Source: Planctomycetota bacterium (GTDB lineage Bacteria > Planctomycetota > Uabimicrobiia > Uabimicrobiales > Uabimicrobiaceae). From it: 52,488 nucleotides of DNA. Below are positions 1 to 8,842 of the stretch, piece after piece (positions within the stretch are counted from its first letter, which is position 1; each line of letters begins with the position of its first letter). The notes under the pieces were generated by a model that saw only the letters and a program-made list of their open reading frames with translations, was not told the origin of the DNA and searched no databases. Position numbers and translations under genes: made by a program. The stretch spans positions 1 through 52,488 of the forward strand of contig JAJDCR010000163.1 of NCBI GenBank assembly GCA_029260735.1. Reading direction: 5' to 3'.

Positions 1-88
1 AGGGCGAGGCTCCTGCCGAGCAGGGATTGTGTCTAGATTACAACACCAAAAGCAAAGCACAACCCCTGCTCGGCAGGAGCCTCGCCCT
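1..88. repeat. Long inverted repeat (hairpin element), possibly cut by the window edge
   Basis: Positions 1-31 and 58-88 are reverse complements with one mismatch (30 of 31), around a 26-base spacer. The arms are GC-rich (core GGCTCCTGCCGAGCAGGG) in an otherwise AT-rich region, so base composition differs from the neighbours. It lies downstream of the superoxide dismutase gene and could act as its terminator, but no T-tract follows on the minus strand. A REP/MITE-like mobile hairpin is the alternative. The left end may continue outside the window. Confidence 0.75.
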
Positions 89-169
89 CCAGGGCACATG
101 GTGCTAAGCTAAGTTTAATCACAACAATGTTTTATTTGAAAATGTTTTTGGTTACAAAAAATATCCGAT

Positions 170-1225
170 CTAAGACTTGCCAATTCCAATAACACCAACT
201 CCAACTCTTGCTCCGGCTGCTCCGGTCGGTTGGCTAGTTAAATCATCTTCCCCAGCATGGATAATAATAGCTCGGCCAATAATGGAGTGATTTCCACTGA
301 GCTTGATGACGGAATCAGTAAATTCAAAGGTGGCTTTCCCCTCTGCGTCTGCTTCAATGTTGCCTAAATCGCCGACATGACGTTCTTCTGAACTTGGACT
401 GCCATGTTTTGTTCCAGCAGGATTAAAGTGGCCTCCGGTACATTTTCCATCACCGCAGTTGCAGTCGCCAAACTCATGGACATGAAAACCGTGCTTTCCA
501 GGAGTAAGCCCCATGACACTTCCTTGGATTTTGACTTTATCGCCATCTTGAGTAAAAGTGATGGTTCCATTAACTTTTTCGTTGCCAGCAGTTCCTTTGA
601 TGACACAGGTGGCAATTTTTGAGGATGAGGCTGCGGCGGACTTATTTTCTTTGCCTATGCCAATAACTCCTGTTGCTACTCTGGCTCCGGCAGCTCCGGT
701 CGGCTGGCTAGTGAGGTCATCTTCACCCGCATGAACGACAATGGCTCGGCCGATAATAGAATTTTCTCCGGAAAGTTGAATGACTTTATCTTTCCATGAG
801 AGTGAAGCTTTCCCATTGGCGTCGGCAACAATGTTTCCTAAATCGCCAGCATGACGTTCTTCTGAGTCCGGTGCTCCGTGTTTTGTTCCGGCAGGATTGA
901 AGTGGCCTCCTGTGCATTTTCCGTCAGCGCAGTTACAGTCCCCAAATTCGTGAATATGAAAACCGTGTTTTCCTTCACTTAAGCCTTCCATTTTTGCTTC
1001 GACGAGAACATAGCCTTTCATTTGAGTAAAATGGACGACTCCGGTAACTTTTTCGTTACCGGCAGTTCCTCGTAAAACGCAGATAGCGATCCCTTTTTTT
1101 GTGTCCTCAGATTTTAGACTCTTGTCACTGTTTTCTGAGGATTGGCGGTCGCAAGCTAAAGATACAAAAAGTAAACTAAAGAGGGTTAACAAGGATGAAA
1201 TTTTCCAGAAATTCTTTCGATTCAT
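170..1225 (-). CDS. sodC: Tandem two-domain Cu/Zn superoxide dismutase, lipoprotein
   Basis: The 351-aa protein should convert superoxide to peroxide and oxygen outside the inner membrane. It starts with a lipoprotein signal (lipobox SLAC, C25) and carries two SOD_Cu domains at about 45-191 and 203-351. In domain 1 the copper ligands are H90, H92, H108 and H165, and the zinc ligands H108, H116, H125 and D128, with the canonical 8/9/3 spacing; domain 2 repeats all of them. Both domains have T or V where the family has the C-terminal disulfide cysteine (GARVATGV, GARVGVGV), and instead carry a CNC-x4-C cluster near the first ligands. Start: AAGGA lies 9 bases upstream of ATG. Single-domain SodC is about 170 aa, so this looks like an internal gene duplication. 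It is divergent from the prc gene. Confidence 0.93.
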   Translation of the reverse strand: MNRKNFWKISSLLTLFSLLFVSLACDRQSSENSDKSLKSEDTKKGIAICVLRGTAGNEKVTGVVHFTQMKGYVLVEAKMEGLSEGKHGFHIHEFGDCNCADGKCTGGHFNPAGTKHGAPDSEERHAGDLGNIVADANGKASLSWKDKVIQLSGENSIIGRAIVVHAGEDDLTSQPTGAAGARVATGVIGIGKENKSAAASSSKIATCVIKGTAGNEKVNGTITFTQDGDKVKIQGSVMGLTPGKHGFHVHEFGDCNCGDGKCTGGHFNPAGTKHGSPSSEERHVGDLGNIEADAEGKATFEFTDSVIKLSGNHSIIGRAIIIHAGEDDLTSQPTGAAGARVGVGVIGIGKS

Positions 1226-1436
1226 AACTAAAATTCCTTTGGCAATAGATTTTCATATTTATCTGAACAAGAAACGGTTCTAAATTTCAGTGAATTGTAG
1301 ATGAATTTGCTTTTTTGTCAAGAAAATCACGAAAAAACGAGCTAGACAAAGGGAGAAGAATGTGTCAAAATCTGTTTACCCGTTGATCTAAGTATGACTT
1401 CTTGTAAATGAGTAATTCATTAGATAGGATTTTGAT

Positions 1437-3539
1437 ATGAGACAAAAATTTTCCTCTACCTTTAGGCCCCTTTTTATTTTGGCTTTGCTTTTTTCCCTGA
1501 TATCTTTTCCTTTGTTGGGCGAAGAGAAAAAATACCAAGTAACGGGGAAAGAAAAAAGGCTGGTTCGGATAGTTACTTTTTTAATGCAGCGTTTGCATTA
1601 TTCTAAGCCTGCTATTAATGATGAGGTTTCCGAAGCCCTTTTTAAAGACTATTTGGAGTATTTAGATCCTCATAAATACTATTTTTTAGCGAAAGATGTG
1701 CAAAACTTTGCCCGGGATAAGAAAAAGCTAGATAATATGCTCGAAATGGGTAACTTAGACTTTGTTTTTCGTGTCTACCAAGTTTATTTAGCTCGACTAA
1801 AAGAGAGAGCTGATTTTGTTGCTGAGAGAATTAAAGAGCCTTTTGATTTTGTCCAAGAAGAAAATATGGTGCTAGATCGAAGCGACGAATCTTGGGTAAA
1901 AAATATTGATGAGCTCAACGAGCTTTGGCGGAAGCGAATTAAAAACCAACTTCTACAAGAGAAGCTCAGATTTTTAGCAGAAAAAGAAAAAGCAGAAAAA
2001 GCGAAAAAAGAAGTAGAAGAAAACTCTGAAGGGCAAACTCAAGTCGAAAAAAGCGAAGAAGAGTTACTCAGTGATGCCCAAGAAAAAATAGCAAAAAGGT
2101 TTCGAAAGCAATACGACTTTGTTAAAGCTAGTGATGAAAATGATATTATCGAAAACTATCTTTCTACCTTCACTCGCATTTTTGACCCTCACTCTAGCTA
2201 TATGAATTCTCGAACCTTGGAGACCTTTCAAATTGCAATGAAACTGTCTTTACAAGGTATTGGTGCTGTTTTGACTTCGGAAGATGGTTATCCAAAAATT
2301 GTTAGTCTTATTTCAAAGGGGCCTGCTGACAAACAAGGTCAGTTAAAAGCAGGTTACTTAATTGTGGCGGTTGCTCAAGAAGGGGAAGCCTCTGAAAATG
2401 TGATAGACATGCCTCTTAACCAAGTTGTCGAAAAGATACGTGGAAAAAAAGGAACCAAGGTATACCTGACAGTTCAGAAAAACCTCCAAGATGTTCCTTT
2501 TGAAATTGTTATCACTCGAGATGAAGTAAAATTAGAAGAACAGGCCGCTCAAAGTGAAATTGAAATGGTCCAAGTTGACGGCAAAGAGAAAAAGATAGGA
2601 ATTATCAAACTACCTTCTTTTTATACCGACTTTGAAGCCGTTTATCTGAAAGACCCTAATGCTCGTAGTACTGTTAAGGATGTTAAAAAAATTCTGAAAA
2701 AAATGGTTTCAGAAGACAAAATATCTGGCTTGGTGGTGGACTTACGTTACAATTCTGGAGGTAGCCTTGAAGAGGTCATAGATTTGGCAGGCTTGTTCAT
2801 TCCTTCTGGCCCTGTAGTCCAAATCAAAAATGAGAAAAAAATTGAAGTGCGCGAAGATAATGACAAGGGCTTTGCTTATGATGTTCCCCTTATTGTGCTA
2901 GTCAATATATTTAGCGCTTCTGCTTCTGAAATTTTTGCTGGTGTGATCCAAGACTATGGACGAGGGGTTGTTATAGGGTCTCAAACCCATGGCAAAGGAA
3001 CAGTCCAAAATCTTTTAGACTTAAAAAGAGTCATTCAAACAAAAGACGATCTAGGGGCAATTAAGTATACTATGGCAAAATTTTACAGGGTGACAGGAGC
3101 CTCTACTCAGCAAAAAGGTGTTATGCCAGATATTACGTTGCCATCATTCAATAGCATTGAAGATTATGGAGAAGCTAGTTTAAAACATGTTATTCCCTGG
3201 GATGAAATTAGAAAACTGACTATCAAAACTTCGGCTCAAGATGTCGGACCTTGCTTGAAAATTCTGCGGGAAAGACACAATAAGAGAATGAAAAAAAACA
3301 AAGATTTTCAACTGCTAGACAAGTACATTGAAAAATGGAACGAGAGAAGGAAGGAAAAAATGGTTTCTCTCAATATTGTTGAACGTAAAAAAAGACAAGA
3401 AGAAGAAAATCTTTGGTATAAAAATATTGAAAAGATGTTAGGACAGCAAGAGACTAAAGAAGAAGAGGAGGAAAAAAAAGACATTTATATGGAAGAAACT
3501 ATCCATGTATTAAAAGACCTCTTGAGTCTCAAAAAGTAG
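1437..3539 (+). CDS. prc: Carboxy-terminal processing (tail-specific) protease, S41 family
   Basis: The 700-aa periplasmic serine protease is close in length to E. coli Prc/Tsp (about 680). It has a signal peptide or anchor (1-28), the Prc N-terminal helical region (about 40-260), a PDZ domain (about 265-350), the S41 protease core (about 385-560) and a charged DUF3340-like C-terminal region. The Ser/Lys dyad is S495 in FSASASE and K520 in HGKGT, 25 residues apart as in E. coli Prc. The family degrades or trims periplasmic proteins by their C-termini and handles murein hydrolases. A Lys/Glu-rich coiled segment (180-215) interrupts the N-terminal part. Start: an AGGA site 8 bases before ATG. 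It is monocistronic, ended by the hairpin at 3592-3630. Confidence 0.93.
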   Translation: MRQKFSSTFRPLFILALLFSLISFPLLGEEKKYQVTGKEKRLVRIVTFLMQRLHYSKPAINDEVSEALFKDYLEYLDPHKYYFLAKDVQNFARDKKKLDNMLEMGNLDFVFRVYQVYLARLKERADFVAERIKEPFDFVQEENMVLDRSDESWVKNIDELNELWRKRIKNQLLQEKLRFLAEKEKAEKAKKEVEENSEGQTQVEKSEEELLSDAQEKIAKRFRKQYDFVKASDENDIIENYLSTFTRIFDPHSSYMNSRTLETFQIAMKLSLQGIGAVLTSEDGYPKIVSLISKGPADKQGQLKAGYLIVAVAQEGEASENVIDMPLNQVVEKIRGKKGTKVYLTVQKNLQDVPFEIVITRDEVKLEEQAAQSEIEMVQVDGKEKKIGIIKLPSFYTDFEAVYLKDPNARSTVKDVKKILKKMVSEDKISGLVVDLRYNSGGSLEEVIDLAGLFIPSGPVVQIKNEKKIEVREDNDKGFAYDVPLIVLVNIFSASASEIFAGVIQDYGRGVVIGSQTHGKGTVQNLLDLKRVIQTKDDLGAIKYTMAKFYRVTGASTQQKGVMPDITLPSFNSIEDYGEASLKHVIPWDEIRKLTIKTSAQDVGPCLKILRERHNKRMKKNKDFQLLDKYIEKWNERRKEKMVSLNIVERKKRQEEENLWYKNIEKMLGQQETKEEEEEKKDIYMEETIHVLKDLLSLKK

Positions 3540-3591
3540 AAGAAGGTTTTTAGTAAAAGAATATTTTTAGTTTTTCTAGTAGATAAAGAGG

Positions 3592-3630
3592 CAAGATTCC
3601 CTATACTTTTAGGGGATCTTGTCTTTTTGT
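3592..3630 (+). terminator. Rho-independent terminator after prc
   Basis: An 11-bp stem (3592-3602 with 3611-3621, one G-U pair), an 8-base loop and the T-rich tail TCTTTTTG follow the prc stop codon by about 50 bases. The rest of the 304-base gap 3540-3843 holds no coding signal that I can support. Confidence 0.8.
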
Positions 3631-3843
3631 ATGTTAGGGGATGAGGAGAAAATTTATTGCTTTGAGAGGAGAAGGGGACTAGGGATTCTGATAGAATTTT
3701 TGTCAGAAAATAGAGGTTCAATCGCTCTCTAGATATAGGGACGTGCGATGAGCCCTTTATGAGCGTCTGCAACGTCTAATAAAAGATGTAAGATTTTATT
3801 TAAACAGCAAGCAAACTTACCTCCACTTTAGAGAAAAAATATT

Positions 3844-5004
3844 ATGGCAAAAAAACGCAATGAAGATCCTTATAGCTCTGCTCGGAAAAATAAACGTGAC
3901 ACGAAACTGCGTCGTATTATTGCTCTCGAAGCAGCTAAGATGATGTACCAAGGAAGTGAATCAGAGTACTATACTGCCAAACGCAAAGCAGCGCGGCAAA
4001 TAGGTGTGGGAAAACAAGCTTCTCGCTCTGATCTTCCTTCTAATGCAGAAGTGCGAGATAGCATTTTACGACAGGCTTCTCTCCTTGAGGGGGAAAAGCG
4101 CTTGGAGAACCTTCAACAAATGAGAGTCTATGCCTACTGGTTGATGGAACAACTCATGGATTTTTCTCCTAAATTGATTGGTAGTACTCTCACTGGCCAT
4201 ATTCGCAAAAACTCAGATATAGACTTACATGTTTTTAGCAATTCTTTGACCTTACTTACCCAAACTTTAGATCAACTTTTAGTTCCTTATGAAATAGAAA
4301 AAAAGAGAGTTATAAAACATAACCAAGAGCGTTATTTTACTCACATCCATTTTCATGGTCGTTTTGAAGTAGAGTTAACTGTGTACACTTTAGACTATGT
4401 TAGCTACGGCTTTAAGTGTTCGATCACAGGGAAAACTATGGAAAATGCTAGTTTAAAGCAGCTTTTTCAGTTGCTTCAAAATGAGTACCCTGAAATGGAT
4501 TTGGCTGAGGAGATGGTGGCCTGGGACGATAAATTAGATAGCTATGATCTTTTTCCCGCCTACTTAAATCCTTTGGAAGGTTTGGATGGGGGTAAGCATC
4601 ATCCTGAAGGTGATCTTCTTTATCATAGTCTACAAGTGTTTGAGTTAGCTCGAGAAGAGGGATACGCGCATGATGTTGAATTTCTGCAAGCTGCTCTTCT
4701 CCATGATATAGGGAAATCTATTGATAAAAAGCACCATGCTATTGTGGGTGCTGAAATATTGGAAGGTTTAGTTTCGCCGAGGGTCATATTTTTAATTCGC
4801 TATCATATGGATATGTTAGATCTGCAGCGAGGACAGCTTGGGCACCGTAAGACGATTCGGTTGCGACAAAGCGAGTACTGGGATGATCTAATAGCTTTGC
4901 GTGATTTTGATAATAGAGGTCGGATTCGAGGAATGATAGTCGATTCAGTGGGAGAGGTGATAAGTTATTTGAAAAATTTAGAAAGAGTCGGATACCCCTG
5001 TTAG
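3844..5004 (+). CDS. Nucleotidyltransferase-fold plus HD-domain protein
   Basis: 386 aa, probably cytosolic. A basic N-terminus (1-60) is followed by a pol-beta-type nucleotidyltransferase motif, GS at 113-114 and DID at 125-127 with E177 as probable third carboxylate. An HD phosphohydrolase-like domain follows (HHPEGD at 252-257, H261, HD at 287-288, HH at 297-298). The order resembles CCA-adding or GlnD-like proteins, but there is no CCA-enzyme RNA-binding region and the protein is short. A role in nucleotide or RNA-end metabolism is inference; the substrate is unknown. It is monocistronic between the prc terminator and an AT-rich gap (5005-5263). Similar architectures occur in planctomycetes, from memory. 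Confidence 0.8.
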   Translation: MAKKRNEDPYSSARKNKRDTKLRRIIALEAAKMMYQGSESEYYTAKRKAARQIGVGKQASRSDLPSNAEVRDSILRQASLLEGEKRLENLQQMRVYAYWLMEQLMDFSPKLIGSTLTGHIRKNSDIDLHVFSNSLTLLTQTLDQLLVPYEIEKKRVIKHNQERYFTHIHFHGRFEVELTVYTLDYVSYGFKCSITGKTMENASLKQLFQLLQNEYPEMDLAEEMVAWDDKLDSYDLFPAYLNPLEGLDGGKHHPEGDLLYHSLQVFELAREEGYAHDVEFLQAALLHDIGKSIDKKHHAIVGAEILEGLVSPRVIFLIRYHMDMLDLQRGQLGHRKTIRLRQSEYWDDLIALRDFDNRGRIRGMIVDSVGEVISYLKNLERVGYPC

Positions 5005-5202
5005 ATATATTGTTTTAGTTTTTGGTAAAAAAATTTCTCTTCTTGGAAAATCTAGTTTGCTAATTATGAATTTTAATTGTACTATAACTAATGGGAACTT
5101 AGGGTTACTTGGGAAGTGGAAGTAAAATTTCTAAATTTTGCTATTGTGTATTTTATTTGGTTTTTTTTTGCTAAAATAAAACCAAAAGTAATAATTACTA
5201 GA

Positions 5203-5230
5203 ATTCATCCTCATTTTTTAAAGGATGAAT
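5203..5230. promoter_or_regulatory. Inverted repeat upstream of the HTH gene
   Basis: A 9-bp perfect dyad (ATTCATCCT ... AGGATGAAT, 10-base spacer) sits about 58 bases before the likely start of the HTH gene. It could be an autoregulatory operator for that HTH protein, or a transcript-end hairpin of the preceding gene. No T-tract follows, which favours an operator. Confidence 0.4.
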
Positions 5231-5287
5231 GCTATCATGAAAACCCTAAACATCCATTATTGAATGGTAGTAAATGAGGCTACAAAG

Positions 5288-5611
5288 ATGAGTAGATCAA
5301 AAGAAGCTGAAGAAATTGCGAGAGGAATAAAAGAAGGCTTATCCTTGAAGAAAATGAAACAAAAAGATTTGGCCGCTATTATGGGCAAATCCAATGCTTT
5401 AGTTTCAGAATGGATTAGTGGAAGAAAAATTCCTCGAGGGGATGATTTAATTCGTATTATCAACTTGCTAGAAATCTCTCATTTGTTTTTTGAAAACAAA
5501 TCAAAGAAAGAAGAAACCGGAGAGAAAACTCGTAAAATTCGAAAACTTCAGAAAGAAATGGTTTCCCTTCAAAAACGTTTTGATGATATTGAAAAGAAAA
5601 TCGCACAATAA
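5288..5611 (+). CDS. Small XRE-type helix-turn-helix DNA-binding protein with coiled-coil tail
   Basis: 107 aa from the chosen start. An HTH domain (residues about 8-65) contains the pattern KQKDLAAIMGKSNALVSEWISG, split here as QKDLAAIMGK then SNALVSEWISG, typical of Cro/C1 repressors. A charged coiled-coil (about 75-107) follows and probably supports dimerisation. The reading frame is open from 5264, but only the ATG at 5288 has a ribosome site (GAGG about 8 bases upstream), so I start there. No toxin or phage gene is adjacent. Likely a local regulator; the target is unknown, and a dyad at 5203-5230 could be its own operator. Confidence 0.8.
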   Translation: MSRSKEAEEIARGIKEGLSLKKMKQKDLAAIMGKSNALVSEWISGRKIPRGDDLIRIINLLEISHLFFENKSKKEETGEKTRKIRKLQKEMVSLQKRFDDIEKKIAQ

Positions 5612-5640
5612 ATTTTCTTGAGAGAACAGCTTTTCAAACT

Positions 5641-5695
5641 AAGCTATAGATCATGGCAAATTTTTACTTTGCCGTGATCTATAGCTTTTTTTATT
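5641..5695 (+). terminator. Strong rho-independent terminator
   Basis: A 20-bp stem (5641-5660 with 5668-5687, a single G-U pair), a 7-base loop and a run of Ts after the stem. It separates the HTH gene from the convergent aminopeptidase gene. Confidence 0.92.
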
Positions 5696-5751
5696 GTACA
5701 CACTCTTTTCCTGAGGAATATGCCTGTCAACTACCCTACACCTCTCGTAAT

Positions 5752-6858
5752 TTAAATATTGAGCTTACCTTTATTCATCAGGATTCTTCCATTGACTGAA
5801 ATACTAGGAGACATCGAAACTAAATCCCAATGAAGAGATGACTTGTTGATCCCACCGTACATTGTGTTATGACCGATGGCTATGTGGATGGAGCCGACAA
5901 CTTTTTCATCCAAAAGGGTATTGCCCATAGTCCGAGGAACATGGGGATTGATTCCAATCCCTAGCTCAGCAATACTGTCTTTATCTCCTGTATGTTTTTT
6001 GAGAATACTATCAAAAGTATCTTTTCCTTCTTTTGCATCAAAGTGAGTAATCTTGCCTTTTTCAAAGGTAACATGAAGATCTTTAATCCAGACTCCATCG
6101 GCGAAAACACTTTGAAAATAGGCACTTCCTTCAGCACTTTTTTCTAAAGGGGAGCAGTAGACTTCTCCGCAGGGTAGATTCTTCGTTAAATCGCCAGCCG
6201 CCATCAAGTCGTCTGTAAAGCAACCTGTATCAATCCAAATAGGACGCTCTCCTATTGAGAGAGACAAAACAGAGCCATCAGCTGAGGTAATAACTACATC
6301 CTGGGCTCCCTTTAGCTTATTCTTGATTTTTTCAGCATTTTCTGTCAATTGATCCAAGTCAACCCAAAATGCTTTCCAGTAGAGTTCCTCAAACTCGGCT
6401 AAAGAAAAACCATAAATTTCTGCTTTGGGAAGAGTGGGCCACTCCATTCCAATGTATCGAGCTTTTTGGTTGCGACGTTTTCGTTTACTATTGATGATTT
6501 GTAACTTAGCAATATCGCGCTTTTTTTCTATAACAGGATCATAGACAGGATAGATGATAAGTTCGGCATTGATAGAATCTTCCAATTCTTTCAATGCCGG
6601 GTGAACTTCGCCTAAGTACTCATCTGGGATATCATTGACAAATGAAACCGAGTTTAAGTCATCCATTATATTGACAATAGGATGGGCTCCTACCTTACGA
6701 ATTTCCAGCGAAATTTTCTGAAGCAAAGGATAGTGATGAACCCCGCCGCTGACTCGAACAATTTCTTTTTGCTGAACTCGCAAACATTTACGAACAATAT
6801 GAAAAGCGAGTGAGTTTATTTTGGGAATTTGAGGAAAGTGAATGTTATTCTTTGGCAT
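5752..6858 (-). CDS. M29-family (AmpS/AmpT-like) metalloaminopeptidase
   Basis: 368-aa cytosolic aminopeptidase, slightly shorter than the usual 400-410. Family motifs are present: NLPCGEVYCSP (E232), AELGIGINP (E298), HIAIG (H325), Y334 and LHWDL (H343, D345). These match the Glu, Glu, His, Tyr, His, Asp metal and catalytic set of M29 enzymes. It removes N-terminal residues from peptides using a dinuclear metal site. Start: AGGAAA 7 bases before ATG. Only 11 bases separate it from the upstream acyl-CoA ligase, so the two are probably co-transcribed, though no functional link is evident. Confidence 0.9.
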   Translation of the reverse strand: MPKNNIHFPQIPKINSLAFHIVRKCLRVQQKEIVRVSGGVHHYPLLQKISLEIRKVGAHPIVNIMDDLNSVSFVNDIPDEYLGEVHPALKELEDSINAELIIYPVYDPVIEKKRDIAKLQIINSKRKRRNQKARYIGMEWPTLPKAEIYGFSLAEFEELYWKAFWVDLDQLTENAEKIKNKLKGAQDVVITSADGSVLSLSIGERPIWIDTGCFTDDLMAAGDLTKNLPCGEVYCSPLEKSAEGSAYFQSVFADGVWIKDLHVTFEKGKITHFDAKEGKDTFDSILKKHTGDKDSIAELGIGINPHVPRTMGNTLLDEKVVGSIHIAIGHNTMYGGINKSSLHWDLVSMSPSISVNGRILMNKGKLNI

Positions 6859-6869
6859 AAATTTTCCTA

Positions 6870-8669
6870 TTATGCTGGGGCTTGTGTTTTGGAGCCTACT
6901 TGACTATAGAGTTCTTCCACAATATCTTGGTATTTATTGGTAATGAATTTGCGTTTTATTTTCATAGTAGGAGTTAGCTCTCCTGTTTCAACGGAAAAAT
7001 TTTGGGGAAGTAGAGAAAACTTCTTAATTGTTTGATAACGAGCTAAATTAGCATTAACATCCTTCTCTATTTTTTCTTGGAGATAGGCTATAAATTTTTT
7101 GTTATGAGTTAAATCAGACAGAGAGGACACTTCCCAACGCTTACAAATAGGCTTTTCCAGTTCATCGTTAATGGTTAGTAAAGCGCTGAGGAAAGGCTTG
7201 CTATCCCCTAAAACAATGGCATAGCCAACTTCCTCAATGGACATCAGTTTTTGCTCAATAGGAGTAGGAGCAATGTTTTTTCCTCCAGCTGTAATCAAAA
7301 GATCTTTTTTTCGATCAGTGATACGTAGATTACCTTGGCTGTCAAACTCCCCAATATCTCCTGTGTGTAGCCAGCCACCTTCCCATAACTCGGCCGTTCT
7401 TTCGTCATCGTACAAGTAACCTTGGGTCATATTGGGACCTTGAACAAGGATTTCTCCGTCTTCTGCAATTTTGATGTTTAGATTCTCCAGTGGTTTCCCG
7501 ACGGTTCCAAAGGAAGTTTCTCCAGGATAAGTTGTTGCGATAATTCCCGCTGTTTCACTCATTCCGTAGACTTCATAAACAACGATTCCAATGGATGAGA
7601 AAAAATTCAGAACTTGAGAATCGATGGGGGCCGCTCCGGTAACGGCGATATCTAGCTTGTCGAGACCTATTGTGCGCTTAATTTTTTGCAATAAAAAACG
7701 ATTGGCAATTTTACGGGACAGTGGCCGGTAAGGTTTTTTTGTTTCCAATTCTTTTTGAAAACAGGCCTTTTCCGTTTTTAAACACCAGTTGACAAATTTT
7801 CGTTGGAGTCCTTTTCTTTGGTTAATGCGTGCTTCCATCGCCGCTTGAAATTTTTCCCAAATACGAGGTACGCCCATAAAAACATTGGGGCGAACTTCTG
7901 GTAAATAGTCTTTAACCTTATGAATTTCAGGACAGAAAAAAACTTCTCCCCCTGTTTCTAGTTGAGCGAGGTTTGTTACCACTTGTTCAGCAATGTGGCA
8001 GAGAGGCAAATAGGAAATAATTCGAGTGGGCCTTAAATGGAATCGTTTTACAGTCATTTCAACTGTAGCAGACAGATTGGCGTGAGTTAAAATAACTGCT
8101 TTAGGATTCCCTGTGGTTCCTGAAGTGTAAATCAAAAGAGCAACGTCTTCTGAGGTTAAAGCATTCATTCTTTCTTCTAGAATTTGTTTTTCTTTTTCTG
8201 CTCCCAGTTGGAGAAACTCTTCAAAAGTTATTGTCCACTCCAAGTCACGATTGGGAACATCGTCTAATAAAATAACTTTTTTAACCTGAAGATTATTCTT
8301 TTCTTCCCAAAGTTTATCATATTGTTCTTGATTTTCAGCAATAACAATGGTGGCTTTCGCATGATTTATAATAAAGGCTACCTGGTCAGGACTACAAGTA
8401 ACATAAACAGGAGCAGGAATTCCTTGGGCAGCGTTAATTCCAAATTGAGAAATTAACCACTCCATTCGGTTTGAGGAAATAATGGCAACGCTGTCATTAG
8501 GTTGATGCCCGAGAGCAATTAATCCTTGAGCAGCTTTTTGGACGCGAGTGTAGTATTCTTTCCAGCTAATAGAGTGCCAGCCATCTTTTTGACGAGTGTA
8601 TAAAGCAGGACTTTCCGGTTGTTCGGTAGCCCAATGTTTTACTTTATTTACCAGTATTTTACTTTTCAT
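6870..8669 (-). CDS. fadD: Long-chain fatty acid-CoA ligase (AMP-binding, ANL superfamily)
   Basis: 599 aa, matching bacterial FadD15-type AMP-dependent synthetases. The ATP/AMP loop is YTSGTTGNPK (181-190). The adenylate motif YGMSETAG is near 365, GWLHTGDIG near 440, and the hinge with a conserved lysine region (DRKKDLLITAGGKNIAP) near 455-475. It activates fatty acids to acyl-AMP and then acyl-CoA at the membrane face. It lies 11 bases upstream of the aminopeptidase. Whether it feeds the acyl reductase genes near 37-39 kb is open. The Shine-Dalgarno is weak; the start rests on family alignment from memory. Confidence 0.92.
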   Translation of the reverse strand: MKSKILVNKVKHWATEQPESPALYTRQKDGWHSISWKEYYTRVQKAAQGLIALGHQPNDSVAIISSNRMEWLISQFGINAAQGIPAPVYVTCSPDQVAFIINHAKATIVIAENQEQYDKLWEEKNNLQVKKVILLDDVPNRDLEWTITFEEFLQLGAEKEKQILEERMNALTSEDVALLIYTSGTTGNPKAVILTHANLSATVEMTVKRFHLRPTRIISYLPLCHIAEQVVTNLAQLETGGEVFFCPEIHKVKDYLPEVRPNVFMGVPRIWEKFQAAMEARINQRKGLQRKFVNWCLKTEKACFQKELETKKPYRPLSRKIANRFLLQKIKRTIGLDKLDIAVTGAAPIDSQVLNFFSSIGIVVYEVYGMSETAGIIATTYPGETSFGTVGKPLENLNIKIAEDGEILVQGPNMTQGYLYDDERTAELWEGGWLHTGDIGEFDSQGNLRITDRKKDLLITAGGKNIAPTPIEQKLMSIEEVGYAIVLGDSKPFLSALLTINDELEKPICKRWEVSSLSDLTHNKKFIAYLQEKIEKDVNANLARYQTIKKFSLLPQNFSVETGELTPTMKIKRKFITNKYQDIVEELYSQVGSKTQAPA

Positions 8670-8842
8670 ATTTTTTAATTTTCTAGTTTCAGAGCTTACC
8701 TGCTTTTAGAGCTAATTTTGTTATTGGATTTTTAAAATAAATTGCTTAGGAAAGCGACTTAGAAAGTTATTATTTTTTTACGAGACTTAAATTATAGGAT
8801 AAGTTCTTCTTTTTGACAAAGCATTTTTCTTTAGTTTACCCT

